A stretch of DNA of 64,000 nucleotides from Halobellus rufus (GCF_000739575.1 NZ_BBJO01000014.1:310001-374000), one strand, 5' to 3'. Shown: positions 1 through 9,115, counted from the stretch's first letter. Made by a program: numbers and translations. Notes: a model not told the origin generated them from the sequence alone.

Positions 1-185
1 TCGAGCGGTGGCTCCACGAGAACGACTCCTATCGCGTGTTCGCGCGCGTGAACGAGAGCCTCGATCTGACCGCGACGATGTCGCGAATCGCGTTCGATCG
101 ACTGGACCCCGCCCGGGGGGACGAAACCGTCGTCGCGATACCGACGGATTCGATCCACGTCCTCGAGCAGTCCGACTCCCGATAA
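1..185 (+). CDS. ABC transporter ATP-binding protein, C-terminal TOBE-like end (partial)
   Basis: This is the 3' end of a gene that enters from outside the window. The third forward frame is open from the left edge to TAA at 183-185 and gives about 60 residues. The segment NESLDLTATMSRIAFDRL followed by GDETVVAIPTDSIHVL resembles the TOBE domain that ends molybdate, tungstate or sulfate import ATPases, where the usual pattern is T-A-x-V-S-R-x-A followed by G-D-x-V and a closing xVHVL. The ATPase core is not in the window, so the substrate and even the ABC assignment are inferred from this tail. A stand-alone TOBE (mop-like) protein is an alternative. Confidence 0.5.
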   Translation, partial: ERWLHENDSYRVFARVNESLDLTATMSRIAFDRLDPARGDETVVAIPTDSIHVLEQSDSR

Positions 186-459
186 ATATCGAATATATTA
201 TCTTTATTATTTAATGTTGGAATAGTTACTAATCCGAAATCTCTCAAAATTACTTAGAAGATCCAGGAATACCAACTTTTACTAGAACTACTTATTATAT
301 TTATATACTAGAAAATTTATATTTACCCGATTATGTTTGTGAGCTCCACGATCACTGTCGATGAACAGGACAGACGTAGCGTCCGACCGGGGCCCCTCGA
401 ATCGGTTTCGTCAGCCGTCTATCTCAAATTATAAGTCAGGTCGTTACTTCTGCGCTACT
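186..459 (+). promoter_or_regulatory. AT-rich promoter region of the first CoA ligase
   Basis: The interval between the partial upstream gene and the CoA ligase is strongly AT-rich at 186-350. A TATA-like AATTATAAG lies at 428-436, about 24-32 bp before the ATG at 460. This is the spacing expected for a leaderless haloarchaeal transcript and supports that start over the in-frame upstream ATG at 361. No further gene is seen here. Confidence 0.5.
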
Positions 460-2013
460 ATGCATCACACGTCGACAGTCGAGGTGCCCCCGGTGAAGGA
501 TCTCTCTCGGATCGCCGCGGAGAACAACCCCGACAAGGTCGCGTTCGGTAACGGTGTGGGCGGAAAGACGATGACGTGGGCGGAGTTCGACGAGCGGAGC
601 AATCAGGCCGCCAACGCGTTCAAACAGTACGTCGGACAGGGTGACCGCATCGCGCTGCTCTGTGAGAACTCCCTCGAACACACCGTCCTCTGGAACGGCG
701 GGTTGAAGACCGGTTGTACCGTCTCGAACCTTCACGTGCGCGCGTCGCCGAACACGCTCAAGACGTGTATCGACTCGTTTCGCCCGCGGGTGCTCGTCGT
801 CGACGAGGACACCTCCGAGTTCTTCGAGGAGCGAATCCGCGACAAGATCGACACCGACCTCGACGCCGTCGTCAACGTCGGCGAGGCACAGACCGACTAC
901 GAGGCGTCCTACGAGTCGTTCCTCGACGGTCAGTCCAAGACCGAACCGGACGTCCGCGTGCGCGAGGAAGACGTCGCCGTCGTGATGTGGACCTCCGGGA
1001 CGACGGGCGAACCGAAGGGCTGGTGTCACACCAACCGCGGGCTCTACTTCCGGGCGAACGCCCTCGTCTCCGTGTACGAACTCCACCGGTCGGCCCGGCA
1101 GCCGCACGTGTTCACGCCGTCGTTCGCCGCGTGGTACTCCGCGACGCTCCCCGCGTTGGTCTCCGGGGCGACGACGTACTTCCTCAGTTCGTGGGACCCC
1201 GAGGACTACGTCGAAATGATCGACGAACACGACCTCACGAGCGCGCTCCTCGTCCCGACGATGTGGCGCGAGATCCTCAACCTCGACTCCCTCGGCGACT
1301 ACGACCTGAGCTCGCTCGGCGCGATTATGTCCGCCGGCGAGGTGCTGAACGCGACGACGCTCCGACGCCTGCGCGAGGACGTCTGCGACGTGGTGAAGAA
1401 CTCCTACGCCGCGACGGAGGCGTACGCGACGGTGATGGAGAACGCCGAACTCGACGAGAGCCGCGTGGAGAGCGTCGGCAAACCGGTGCCGGGGGTACAG
1501 ATCCGCATCGTCGACGAGGACGGGACCTACCGCGACGTCAAACCGACCGGCGAGGTCGGGGAGATCGCGGTCAAAGCGCCGGACTGCCCGGTCTGGGCGT
1601 GGGAGCGAACGGAGAAGACCGAGGAGGTCTTCGAGGACGGCTGGTGGTACTCCGGCGACCTCGGGTACAAAGACGAGGAGGGGTTCATCTACCTCGAAGG
1701 GCGGACCGATCTGATGATCCTCTCGAAGGGGATCAAGGTGTACCCCTCGCCGGTCGAGGAGCGACTCAACGCCCACCCCGACGTCAACGAGTCCGCCGTC
1801 GTCGGCGTCGAGGACGACGAGTACGGCGAGAAGGTCGTCGCATACGTCTACCCCGCCGATCCCGACCTCACCGCCGAGGAACTGGACCAGTGGTGTCTCG
1901 ACAGCGACGAACTCGCACGGATGGAGCGCCCCAGGGAGTACCACTTCGTCGACGAGTCGCTGCCGCGGACCTCGACGGGGAAACTCGATCGACTGAGTGC
2001 CAAGGGCGAGTAG
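460..2013 (+). CDS. AMP-dependent acyl/aryl-CoA synthetase
   Basis: 517-residue member of the ANL superfamily, which activates a carboxylic acid to its acyl-adenylate and then to the CoA thioester in the cytoplasm. The phosphate-binding loop TSGTTGEPKG lies near residues 177-188, the A5-like YAATEA near 340, YSGDLGY with an adenine/ribose Asp near 405, and the catalytic Lys in TSTGKLDR at 508. The start at 460 is chosen because the paralogue at 15439 begins with the same MHxTST pattern and a TATA box fits it; an in-frame ATG at 361 would add an unsupported 33-residue extension. The neighbours (LigM-like demethylases) make an aromatic or phenylpropanoid acid a plausible substrate, but the sequence does not fix it. 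In both copies a Trp follows PKG where Val or Ile is usual. Confidence 0.88.
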   Translation: MHHTSTVEVPPVKDLSRIAAENNPDKVAFGNGVGGKTMTWAEFDERSNQAANAFKQYVGQGDRIALLCENSLEHTVLWNGGLKTGCTVSNLHVRASPNTLKTCIDSFRPRVLVVDEDTSEFFEERIRDKIDTDLDAVVNVGEAQTDYEASYESFLDGQSKTEPDVRVREEDVAVVMWTSGTTGEPKGWCHTNRGLYFRANALVSVYELHRSARQPHVFTPSFAAWYSATLPALVSGATTYFLSSWDPEDYVEMIDEHDLTSALLVPTMWREILNLDSLGDYDLSSLGAIMSAGEVLNATTLRRLREDVCDVVKNSYAATEAYATVMENAELDESRVESVGKPVPGVQIRIVDEDGTYRDVKPTGEVGEIAVKAPDCPVWAWERTEKTEEVFEDGWWYSGDLGYKDEEGFIYLEGRTDLMILSKGIKVYPSPVEERLNAHPDVNESAVVGVEDDEYGEKVVAYVYPADPDLTAEELDQWCLDSDELARMERPREYHFVDESLPRTSTGKLDRLSAKGE

Positions 2014-2142
2014 AAGAAGTTATATATTAGATTCTCTCCTCCGGCTGCTTCTTCGCTCTCCGCGACGCTCTTTTTATATCGGACGCGCATTTTACCTAAA
2101 TCTTAAGTAGGATACGCTGTTCCCATAACGTGGACTACTACT

Positions 2143-3498
2143 ATGAGCGAACGATCGTGGTCTTTCAGAGACAGTATGGCACAGGCCTCCGAGAAGGCGG
2201 GCGGTCCCGTCGAACTAATGCGCGACCTCGGTATCGCGAAGTTCACCAAGGTTCCGGACGAAATCACCAACTGGATCGAAGAGCAGCGCTCGTGGCGCGA
2301 ATCCGTCGCGCTCGCCGACCAGTCGTACCACATGACGGATCACTACGTCGAGGGTCCCGACGCGCTCGACCTGTACCGTGACTACGCCGTCAACAGCTTC
2401 GAGAACACCGAGCCCGGCAAAGCGAAGCAGCTCGTCGTCGCCAACCCCAACGGCAAGTTCATCGGCGACGCCATCTGGTTCCACCTCGAGGAGGACAAGT
2501 TCCTGAGCGTCGGCGGCGCGGCCGCCCACAACTGGCTCCAGTACCAGGCGGAGACGGGCGATTACGACGTCGAGGCCGAGATGCAGCCCCGTCCGGTCAC
2601 GATGGACGAGGACCCGACCTACTACCGCTACCAGGTCCAGGGCCCCAACGCCTACGACCTGATGGAGGAGGTCGCCGACGAGCCGCTCCCGGACCTCGGC
2701 TTCTTCAACCACACCACCATCTCGATCCAGGGCCACGACGTCAACATCCTCCGCCACGGAATGGCCGGAGAGGCCGGATACGAGTTCTGGGGTCCCTACG
2801 GAGAGGGCGAGGAGATCAAGGAGATCTTCATGTCCGCCGGCGAGGAGTACGACATCCGGCACCTCGGCGCGGAGAGCTACCAGACGCCGAACGCGATCCT
2901 CGGCTGGATCCCGATCGTCGTCCCCGCCATCTGGGACGAGGGAATGGAGGACTACCTCGAATGGCTCGACGTGGGCGACGGCCTGCTCTCGATCGGCGGC
3001 AGCTTCGAGTCCGACGACATCACGGACTACTACTTCACGCCCACCGAACTCGGCTACGGCCACATCATCAACTTCGACCACGACTTCTGCGGCAGCGAGG
3101 CCCTCGAGGCCGAGGCGGGCGACCCCGACCGCAAGAAGGTCACGCTCGTCTGGGACGACGACGACGTCATCGACGTCTTCGCGTCGCTGTTCAGCGAGGG
3201 ACCGACCAAGAAGTTCATGCGCTTCCCGCACCCGCGCGCCTCGGCGTGTCACTACGACCAGGTCCTCGACGAGTCCGGCGAGCGCGTCGGCTTCTCGACG
3301 GACAAGTCCTACATCTACAACCAGCGCGAGTTCCTCTCGCTGGGCGTCGTCGACAGCGAGTACGCCGAGCCCGGAACCGAAGTCACTGTCCTCTGGGGCG
3401 AGCCCGAGGACAACGACAACGACCGCGTCGAACGCCACGAGATGGCGGAGATCACCGCGACCGTCGCGCCCGCGCCGTACACCGAAGACAGCCGATAA
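2143..3498 (+). CDS. LigM-like tetrahydrofolate-dependent aryl O-demethylase
   Basis: 451-residue protein of the GcvT/DmdA/LigM fold. LigM of Sphingobium moves the methyl group of vanillate or 3-O-methylgallate to THF, giving 5-methyl-THF and a catechol. The match, made from memory, extends over the full length and includes NWIEEQRSWR near 43, DQSYHMTD with His63 where LigM has its substrate-pocket His60, RHGMAGEAGYEFWGPY near 205, Tyr246 in AESYQTPN matching catalytic Tyr247 of LigM, and the C-terminal GGSF...DYYFTPTELGYG block near 285. The length fits LigM (about 470) better than GcvT or DmdA (about 370). A second copy lies at 6753 and a MetF-like gene at 8174. DMSP-type demethylation or another methyl ether is the main alternative. 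A TATA-like TTTTTATATC lies at 2071-2080. Confidence 0.82.
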   Translation: MSERSWSFRDSMAQASEKAGGPVELMRDLGIAKFTKVPDEITNWIEEQRSWRESVALADQSYHMTDHYVEGPDALDLYRDYAVNSFENTEPGKAKQLVVANPNGKFIGDAIWFHLEEDKFLSVGGAAAHNWLQYQAETGDYDVEAEMQPRPVTMDEDPTYYRYQVQGPNAYDLMEEVADEPLPDLGFFNHTTISIQGHDVNILRHGMAGEAGYEFWGPYGEGEEIKEIFMSAGEEYDIRHLGAESYQTPNAILGWIPIVVPAIWDEGMEDYLEWLDVGDGLLSIGGSFESDDITDYYFTPTELGYGHIINFDHDFCGSEALEAEAGDPDRKKVTLVWDDDDVIDVFASLFSEGPTKKFMRFPHPRASACHYDQVLDESGERVGFSTDKSYIYNQREFLSLGVVDSEYAEPGTEVTVLWGEPEDNDNDRVERHEMAEITATVAPAPYTEDSR

Positions 3499-3621
3499 GG
3501 CGACCGCAGACTGACCAATCCACCGCACGAGCCTGAAGCCCGGTGCGGATCTTTCTCTTTCCCTCGATTCCGAGCGCCGCGGGTGGCAACTGCAAAGTAC
3601 CGGAAGCGCCTCGTGGCGACT

Positions 3622-4581
3622 ATGACCCGCGTACTGATCGATCAGGACATCACGCCCACCGACCGACTGCTCGATTCGCTCCCCGAGGAGTGGGAGCCGA
3701 CCGTCGGCGTCGACGGCGACGAGGACGCGCTTCTCGACGTCGTCGCCGACTACGAGGTCCTCCTCGTCACCTCGCGGATCCCGCTCACTCGCCGGGTGTT
3801 CGACGCCGCGGAGAACCTCGAACTCGTCGGGAAACTGGGCACCGGAATCGACTCCGTCGACCTCGACGCCGCCCGCGACAACGGCGTCACCGTCACGCAC
3901 ACGCCCGGCCACAACGCCCTCTCGGTCGCCGAGCACGCGCTGACGCTCACGCTCGCGTGCGCTCGACGGCTTCGGACGGCGGACGACCTCCTCGCTGCGG
4001 GCAAGTGGCGCGACGAGTACCCGCTGGGAACGCAGATTTCCGGCTCGACCGTCGGCGTCGTCGGTTTCGGTAACGTCGGCAAGCGCGTCGGCAAACTCCT
4101 CTCGGGGTTCGACGTCGAACTCCTCGTCACCGATCCCTACGTCCCCAGTATCGACGCGGAGTTGGCCGACGCAGAGATGCGGTCGCTCGGCGACGTCCTC
4201 GAACGGAGCGACGTCGTGATTCTCGCTCCGGAACTCACCGACGAGACGCGACATCTCGTCGGGGCTACGGAACTGGCGCGGATGAAACCGTCCGCGATCC
4301 TCGTCAACGTCTCCCGCGGCCCCGTCGTCGACGGAGACGCGCTGGTCGAGGCGCTGGAGGCCGACGAAATCGCCGCCGCCGGACTCGACGTGTTCGCGGA
4401 CGAACCGCTCTCGCCGGACTCTCCGCTCCGGTCCTTCGAGAACGTCGTGACGACGCCGCACGTCGCGGCGATGACGACGACGTGTCGCCGCGGCAACATC
4501 GATCAGTTGGCGGAGAACGTGACCCGACTTCACGCCGGTCACTCCGTCCTCGATCGGTACGTCCCCGTCCGCGGCAACTGA
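3622..4581 (+). CDS. D-isomer-specific 2-hydroxyacid dehydrogenase
   Basis: 319-residue NAD(P)-dependent dehydrogenase of the phosphoglycerate/glyoxylate reductase family, interconverting a 2-keto acid and a D-2-hydroxy acid. It has the Rossmann motif GFGNVGKRVG near 146 and the catalytic Arg in NVSRGPVVD near 232, with Glu in FADEPLS near 260 and His in TPHVA near 282. The ATG at 3622 is preferred to an upstream GTG at 3583 because MTRVLIDQ is a normal family N-terminus. It lacks the C-terminal ACT domain of SerA. It lies in the same direction as the LigM-like gene with a gap of about 120 bp, so it may reduce a keto acid from the same pathway; its substrate is unknown. Confidence 0.85.
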   Translation: MTRVLIDQDITPTDRLLDSLPEEWEPTVGVDGDEDALLDVVADYEVLLVTSRIPLTRRVFDAAENLELVGKLGTGIDSVDLDAARDNGVTVTHTPGHNALSVAEHALTLTLACARRLRTADDLLAAGKWRDEYPLGTQISGSTVGVVGFGNVGKRVGKLLSGFDVELLVTDPYVPSIDAELADAEMRSLGDVLERSDVVILAPELTDETRHLVGATELARMKPSAILVNVSRGPVVDGDALVEALEADEIAAAGLDVFADEPLSPDSPLRSFENVVTTPHVAAMTTTCRRGNIDQLAENVTRLHAGHSVLDRYVPVRGN

Positions 4582-5352
4582 CGGCCCGGGCACGTCGATC
4601 GGTTCGCCATCTCTGCGGCCGCACGGTTCTCATCGCCTCCGATGACGACTGTTTGGTGGGTTCTCTCCCTGAACGGCGTATCCACTGTCCCTCGATTCGT
4701 TCCGAAGTGCTGTACTATCTGGAAACGGACCAATCCGATATACTCGTGACTCAGTCTTTTTTCGGCCGCTTCCTCAACTATCTCGATCCGGCTCGGGGTC
4801 AGCAGGGCGGTGGTAGTTTTTATAACAGTCGTACCCCTGTTATTTTCTGGTCGTTTCCTGTGAGATTGTGTCTGATTGGCACGCGTGTCCCAGCCATACA
4901 CCGACAGATCCCGATTTCACGTAGGTGACGATCACCTCTTCGCGACTGTATTTTCCTCTGTTCTCTTAGCAGTGATTATTATATCCTGATTTTCTACACC
5001 AATTTGGGATTTCTTCGACCATTTGTGTAATTAATTTCTGTGTCCGATATCCCCGAAATTCGCTTTCAGGCCGTCAGGACTCCGCGGACAACGTAATCCA
5101 CGGACGCTTCCGGAACACGGTTCGCTGTGTGACCACTTTTGTGTGATCGATGCCGGTTCGACTTCCTCCCCTGGTCCGACTAGCCGCTCCCCGCGCTCTA
5201 CTTTTCCACCGAGACGGAATTCCGATGCCGCGGTGACAACGTTCGGCCTCGCGGACGGCACGTCCGCCGGTCGTGCGGATGCCGCCGGTTCGAGTGCGCT
5301 TCGAATCCGAACAAATCGGAATCTTCAACAACGCGTACTCTATATGTAACGT
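4582..5352. other. Long intergenic region without a convincing gene
   Basis: About 770 bp between the hydroxyacid dehydrogenase and the IclR gene. Composition drops to AT-rich at 4720-5040. Short open frames on both strands show no recognisable domain and no matched promoter, so none is called. A small dyad at 4822-4843 and a TATA-like ACTCTATATG just before the IclR start are the only signals I can point to. Confidence 0.5.
4822..4843. repeat. Small inverted repeat (possible operator)
   Basis: ATAACAG at 4822-4828 and CTGTTAT at 4837-4843 form a perfect 7-bp dyad with an 8-bp spacer, next to a TATA-like TTTTTATAAC. The position and size fit an archaeal operator, but no regulated gene start is obvious within 100 bp, so the role is unproven. 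Confidence 0.3.
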
Positions 5353-6114
5353 ATGCCCAACGATCGGACCTCTCTGACCACCGTCGCGCGGGCGTTCGAG
5401 ATCGTCGATCTCCTCTGGGAGCTCGACGGCGCGGGGCCGTCTGAGGTCGCAGAGCGACTCGACCTGCCGGATTCGACCGTCTACGACTACCTCCGGTCGC
5501 TGAGCGAGACCCGGTACGTCACCAGAGAGAACGGCGAGTACCGTCTGAGCTCGTACTTCCTGACGATCGGCGGGAAGATGAAATACCGCAACCGGCTCTA
5601 CCAGGTCGCCAAACCGGAGATGAAGCGTGTCGTCGCCGAGACGGACGAACTGGTCGGGCTCACGATCGAAAACGACGGACGGGCCGTCGTCTATCACCAG
5701 GAGGAGGGACGCCAGGCGCTGAGCCTCGGCACGTACTCCGGCGCGGCGACGCCGCTGCACACGGTCGCGACCGGGAAGGCCATTCTGGCGCACCTGCCCG
5801 ACGACCGCGTCGACGAGATCGTCGACAAACACGGCCTCGAACAGCGGACCGACCAGACGATCACCGACTGGGACGTGCTCGAACGGGAACTCGAAGAGAT
5901 CCGAGAGAACGGCTACGCCGTCGACTGGGACGAACAGGTCGTGGGGATGGGGATGGCGGCAGTCCCGATCATGATCGAGGACCGGGTGCTCGGCTCGTTC
6001 GGGATCGTCGTTCCGACCGGACGGATCCGCGACCCGTCCTATCAGAAGGAGATCCTTCAGAAGCTCCAAGAGATGACGAACAAAGTCACCATCAACTACC
6101 AGTACGGGAACTGA
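5353..6114 (+). CDS. IclR-family transcriptional regulator
   Basis: 253-residue DNA-binding regulator. An N-terminal winged helix-turn-helix spans roughly residues 8-60 (TTVARAFEIVDLLWEL, then PDSTVYDYLRSLSE as recognition helix), followed by the IclR effector-binding domain from about residue 80, with the family pattern HTVATGKAILAHLP near 136 and ENGYAVDWDEQVVGM near 182. IclR regulators commonly control aromatic and acetate catabolism (PcaR, PobR and IclR itself), which fits its place between two LigM-like genes. It reads away from a long AT-rich intergenic region and is preceded by a TATA-like ACTCTATATG. A second family member is encoded at 23499. Confidence 0.92.
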   Translation: MPNDRTSLTTVARAFEIVDLLWELDGAGPSEVAERLDLPDSTVYDYLRSLSETRYVTRENGEYRLSSYFLTIGGKMKYRNRLYQVAKPEMKRVVAETDELVGLTIENDGRAVVYHQEEGRQALSLGTYSGAATPLHTVATGKAILAHLPDDRVDEIVDKHGLEQRTDQTITDWDVLERELEEIRENGYAVDWDEQVVGMGMAAVPIMIEDRVLGSFGIVVPTGRIRDPSYQKEILQKLQEMTNKVTINYQYGN

Positions 6115-6189
6115 CCGCGTTCGTCTCCCCGCAGTCGGTGTCGACGTCCGCCGCTCGTTGGTTGGCGTCGACGCTGACCGTATCTGAGT

Positions 6190-6585
6190 CTACTCGTCTT
6201 CCAGCGCCGCTCGAATCTCGTCGGGGACCTCGACGGGCTTGTTGTCGGGTTTCGAGACGCAGACGTGCTGTTCGTCGCCGCTGAAAAGCTCGTTCCCGTC
6301 TTCGTCGGTGGCCGTGAGTTTCATCGCGAGACTCTTGCCGCCGACATCGGGTTCGACGGTGATCGTGACGACGTCGCCAGCCTCGACCGGCCGCTTGAAG
6401 TCGGTGTCCATCGAGACGATCGGCATGTGAACGCCGTACTCCTCCGGGATGTCCCAGTAAGCCACGCCGCGGTCGTCCATGAACTCCTCGCCCGCGCGGT
6501 GCATCGCGTCGATGAGGTTCGGATAGTACGCGATACCGTGGGGATCTGCGTCTCCCCAAGCGCACTTCCACTCGTATTCGAACAT
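6190..6585 (-). CDS. 4HBT-family acyl-CoA thioesterase
   Basis: 131-residue hot-dog-fold protein related to 4-hydroxybenzoyl-CoA thioesterase, which hydrolyses acyl- or aryl-CoA to the free acid. Residues 10-22 read GDADPHGIAYYPN, the D-x-x-G-hydrophobic-aromatic active-site pattern with the catalytic Asp of the Pseudomonas enzyme. The ATG at 6585 is chosen because MFEYEWKCAWGD is a normal family start and a TATA-like ACATAAGTAAC lies about 25 bp upstream; the frame stays open further 5' without support. It is divergent from the second LigM-like gene across a 167-bp spacer that could carry shared control. An aromatic CoA ester is a plausible but unproven substrate. Confidence 0.82.
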   Translation of the reverse strand: MFEYEWKCAWGDADPHGIAYYPNLIDAMHRAGEEFMDDRGVAYWDIPEEYGVHMPIVSMDTDFKRPVEAGDVVTITVEPDVGGKSLAMKLTATDEDGNELFSGDEQHVCVSKPDNKPVEVPDEIRAALEDE

Positions 6586-6752
6586 CGTCTCGCGTTTCTC
6601 TTCCCCACATAAGTAACTTCCTCTGACCGTGCGGTACTCCCTCCACGTCGATCGCTCGACGGAGGCCACGTCTGGTTCTTCGTCCCTGAGCGCAGACGCG
6701 CGCTCCCCTGGGCAACAGTTATGGTCCCTCTGGAACGCCTGTACGTACAGCA

Positions 6753-8099
6753 ATGCCAGAATCGAGCCTCGAAGACGTCGTGCAGTCGTCCGAGTCCGTC
6801 GTCGACCTGCTGCGAAGCCGCGGCGGGTGGTTCGGCTTTCCGAACGTCCCCGACGAGCACACTCACTGGATCGAAGAGCAGCGGGCGTGGGCCGAGACGG
6901 TCTCCTTCGCCGATCAGTCCCATCACATGGTCGACTACTGGGTCGAGGGGCCCGACGCCCTCGAACTGTTCTCGGACCTCGCGGTCAACGGCTTTCGGGA
7001 CTACGAACCGGGCGCGGCGAAGCAGTTGGTCCTCGCGAACCCCGACGGGTACTTCATCGGCGACGGTATCCTTCTGTATCTCGATCGGAACTCGTTCGTC
7101 TTCGTCGGGCCGCCGCAGGGGCCGAACTGGATCCAGTTCCACGTCGAAACGGGCGAGTACGACGTGCGGACGCGACGTGACGAGACCTCCGGGATCCGCG
7201 AGGGCCCGCCGGAGAACTACCGGTATCAGTTGCAAGGCCCCGAGGCGGTCGCAGTGATGGCCGAGGTCACCGACGGACCGCTCCCGGACCTCGACTTCTT
7301 CCACTTCGACGACGTGACGATAGACGGCCGCGACGTCACGCTGCTCCGACACGGGATGTCCGGCGAGGCCGGGTTCGAGTTCTGGGGCCCGTGGGAGGAC
7401 GCCGAGGACATAAAGTCAGCAATCCTCGAAGCCGGCTCCGACCGCGGGATCCGGCAACTCGGCGCGAAGAGCTACGGCAGTTCGTCGGTCGTCTCCGGAT
7501 GGGTCGGAATGCCGCTGCCGGCCGTCTACGAGAGCGCGTCGATGGCGGAGTACCGCGAGTGGCTCAGCGCCCACAGCCTCGAGGCGCACTACTCGATCGC
7601 GGGGAGTTTCGACTCCGAGGACGTCACCGACTACTACGTGACGCCGATCGAACTCGGCTACGGACGGCTGATCGATTTCGATCACGACTTCGTCGGCAAG
7701 GCGGCGCTGGAGGCGGAGGCGGCCGACCCCGTGCGCACGCTGGTGACGCTCGAATGGGACGACGAGGACGTCGTCGGCGTCTTCGCGTCGCTCGTCGATG
7801 AGGGGAATCCCGGGAAGTTCCTCGACCTCCCCGTGCCGTGGCGGTCGGCGTCGCATCACGACGCGGTCCTCGCCGGCGGGGAGACCGTCGGGATGTCGAT
7901 GTGGCCCGCCTACACGTACAACGAACGCGCGATGCTCTCGCTGGCCGTCGTCGACACCGACTACGCCGACCCCGGAACCGAACTCACGCTTCGGTGGGGA
8001 GAGCCCGCGACCCGGCGCAACCCGGCGGTCGAACGCCACACGGAGACGTCGATCTCGACGACGGTCGCGCCCGTTCCGTACACGACGGACAACCGCTGA
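6753..8099 (+). CDS. LigM-like tetrahydrofolate-dependent aryl O-demethylase, second copy
   Basis: 448-residue paralogue of the protein at 2143, with the same layout: HWIEEQRAW near 38, DQSHHMVD with His58 in the pocket position, RHGMSGEAGFEFWGPW near 202, Tyr241 in AKSYGSSS at the LigM catalytic Tyr position, and GSF...DYYVTPIELGYG near 283. HHMVD is closer to LigM than the first copy's YHMTD. The two may act on different ring substitution patterns (guaiacyl and syringyl types are the known split), which is inference. A TATA-like CAGTTATGG lies about 30 bp before the ATG, pointing to a leaderless message. The MetF-like gene follows 74 bp downstream in the same direction. Confidence 0.82.
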   Translation: MPESSLEDVVQSSESVVDLLRSRGGWFGFPNVPDEHTHWIEEQRAWAETVSFADQSHHMVDYWVEGPDALELFSDLAVNGFRDYEPGAAKQLVLANPDGYFIGDGILLYLDRNSFVFVGPPQGPNWIQFHVETGEYDVRTRRDETSGIREGPPENYRYQLQGPEAVAVMAEVTDGPLPDLDFFHFDDVTIDGRDVTLLRHGMSGEAGFEFWGPWEDAEDIKSAILEAGSDRGIRQLGAKSYGSSSVVSGWVGMPLPAVYESASMAEYREWLSAHSLEAHYSIAGSFDSEDVTDYYVTPIELGYGRLIDFDHDFVGKAALEAEAADPVRTLVTLEWDDEDVVGVFASLVDEGNPGKFLDLPVPWRSASHHDAVLAGGETVGMSMWPAYTYNERAMLSLAVVDTDYADPGTELTLRWGEPATRRNPAVERHTETSISTTVAPVPYTTDNR

Positions 8100-8173
8100 T
8101 CGCCGCTGGATCGCAGGCCGTTCGCCGCGAGTGCAAGACAACCTTTATCAATTTCGACGCGCGAGTACGCCCA

Positions 8174-9010
8174 ATGACGACCAGTCAGTACGCGTCCACA
8201 GCGTCCGGACTTCTCGCGTCGCCGCGGTTCGAGTTGATGCCGTTCGACAGTTTCGACGACGAGATCGAACACCTCCCGGACGGGGCGACGATCACGATCA
8301 CCGCCTCGCCCCAGTTGGAACTGGAGGCGACGATCGCCGCCACCGAGCGGGCGGCCGAACGAGGGTTCGAGGTGGTCCCGCACGTGTCGGCGCGGTACGT
8401 CCGCGGCCCCGAGCACCTCGCGGAGATCTGCGAGCGCCTGAAGGCAGTCGGCATCGAGGACATCTTCGTGCCCGGCGGCGACCGCGAGGAGCCGATCGGC
8501 GAGTTCGAATCCGCCTACGACATGCTCGTCGCTCTCGACGAGTCGGAGTACGAGTTCGAGGAGGTCGGGATCACGGGCTACCCCGAGGGCCACGACTTCA
8601 TCGACGACGAGACGCTCGCGTCGGCGATGGAAAAGAAGGCCCCCTACGCGACCTACATCGCCACCCAGCTGTGTTACGACCCCGAGACGATCCTCGAGTG
8701 GATCGACACGGTTCGGGACCGCGGCGTCGACCTCCCCATCGAGGTCGGCATCCCCGGCGTGATGAAGTACGAGAAGCTGCTGAGCATCTCCCAGAAGGTC
8801 GGCGTCGGCGACTCGGTTCGGTTCCTGAAGAAGACCACCGGGATCGTCGGCTTCGTCAAGCAGTTCATCGGCTCCCGCGGTCGCTACCGCCCCGACGACC
8901 TCGTCGACGGGCTCGCCCCCCACGCGGAGGAGTACGGGATCCGCGGGCTCCACATCTACACGTTCAATCAGGTCCCCGACACCGAGGAGTGGCGGACGGG
9001 ACGACTCTGA
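8174..9010 (+). CDS. Methylenetetrahydrofolate reductase-like protein (MetF family)
   Basis: 278-residue TIM-barrel flavoprotein of the MTHFR family, which interconverts 5-methyl-THF and 5,10-methylene-THF. Family signs are ITASPQLELEATI near 41, VPHVSARYV near 69, the FVPGGDREEPIGEF loop near 98, Q-L-C-Y in ATYIATQLCYD near 160 and IPGVMKYEKLLSI near 195. The ATG at 8174 has the TATA-like CCTTTATCAATT about 30 bp upstream, so it probably has its own leaderless promoter, although the frame is open well into the preceding gene. Directly after a LigM-like gene its likely job is oxidation of the methyl-THF produced by demethylation, as in the ligM-metF pair of Sphingobium. A biosynthetic role for methionine cannot be excluded. 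Confidence 0.82.
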   Translation: MTTSQYASTASGLLASPRFELMPFDSFDDEIEHLPDGATITITASPQLELEATIAATERAAERGFEVVPHVSARYVRGPEHLAEICERLKAVGIEDIFVPGGDREEPIGEFESAYDMLVALDESEYEFEEVGITGYPEGHDFIDDETLASAMEKKAPYATYIATQLCYDPETILEWIDTVRDRGVDLPIEVGIPGVMKYEKLLSISQKVGVGDSVRFLKKTTGIVGFVKQFIGSRGRYRPDDLVDGLAPHAEEYGIRGLHIYTFNQVPDTEEWRTGRL

Positions 9011-9115
9011 AATCCGGGCGTCGCGCCAGGGTCTCTCTCGGTATCCTACGGCTCACTGGAGTCGCGAAAGCGGCATCGCCGCGCTCTCTGGGCTCTCGAG
9101 TCCGACGCTGCGCGC

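Noticed and set aside
361..459. Upstream ATG start for the first CoA ligase
   Set aside because: The added 33 residues are unlike the paralogue's start, and the TATA-like box at 428-436 falls inside them.
2143..3498. Annotation as glycine cleavage T protein or DMSP demethylase
   Set aside because: The protein is about 80 residues longer than GcvT and DmdA, and its His and Tyr positions and the RHGMAGEAGYEFWGPY and DYYFTPTELGYG blocks match LigM better. No glycine cleavage genes lie nearby.
2215..4593. Long antisense open frame of about 790 codons on the reverse strand
   Set aside because: It lies opposite the LigM-like and hydroxyacid dehydrogenase genes, has low-complexity Arg/Val/Asp composition and no domain, as expected for shadow frames in high-GC DNA. 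The same applies to 436-1944, 20884-23025 and 36850-38289 on the reverse strand.
4539..4901. Possible small genes in the 4.6-5.3 kb gap on either strand
   Set aside because: Frames of 60-150 codons overlap one another, have no recognised motif and show no promoter at a fitting distance.
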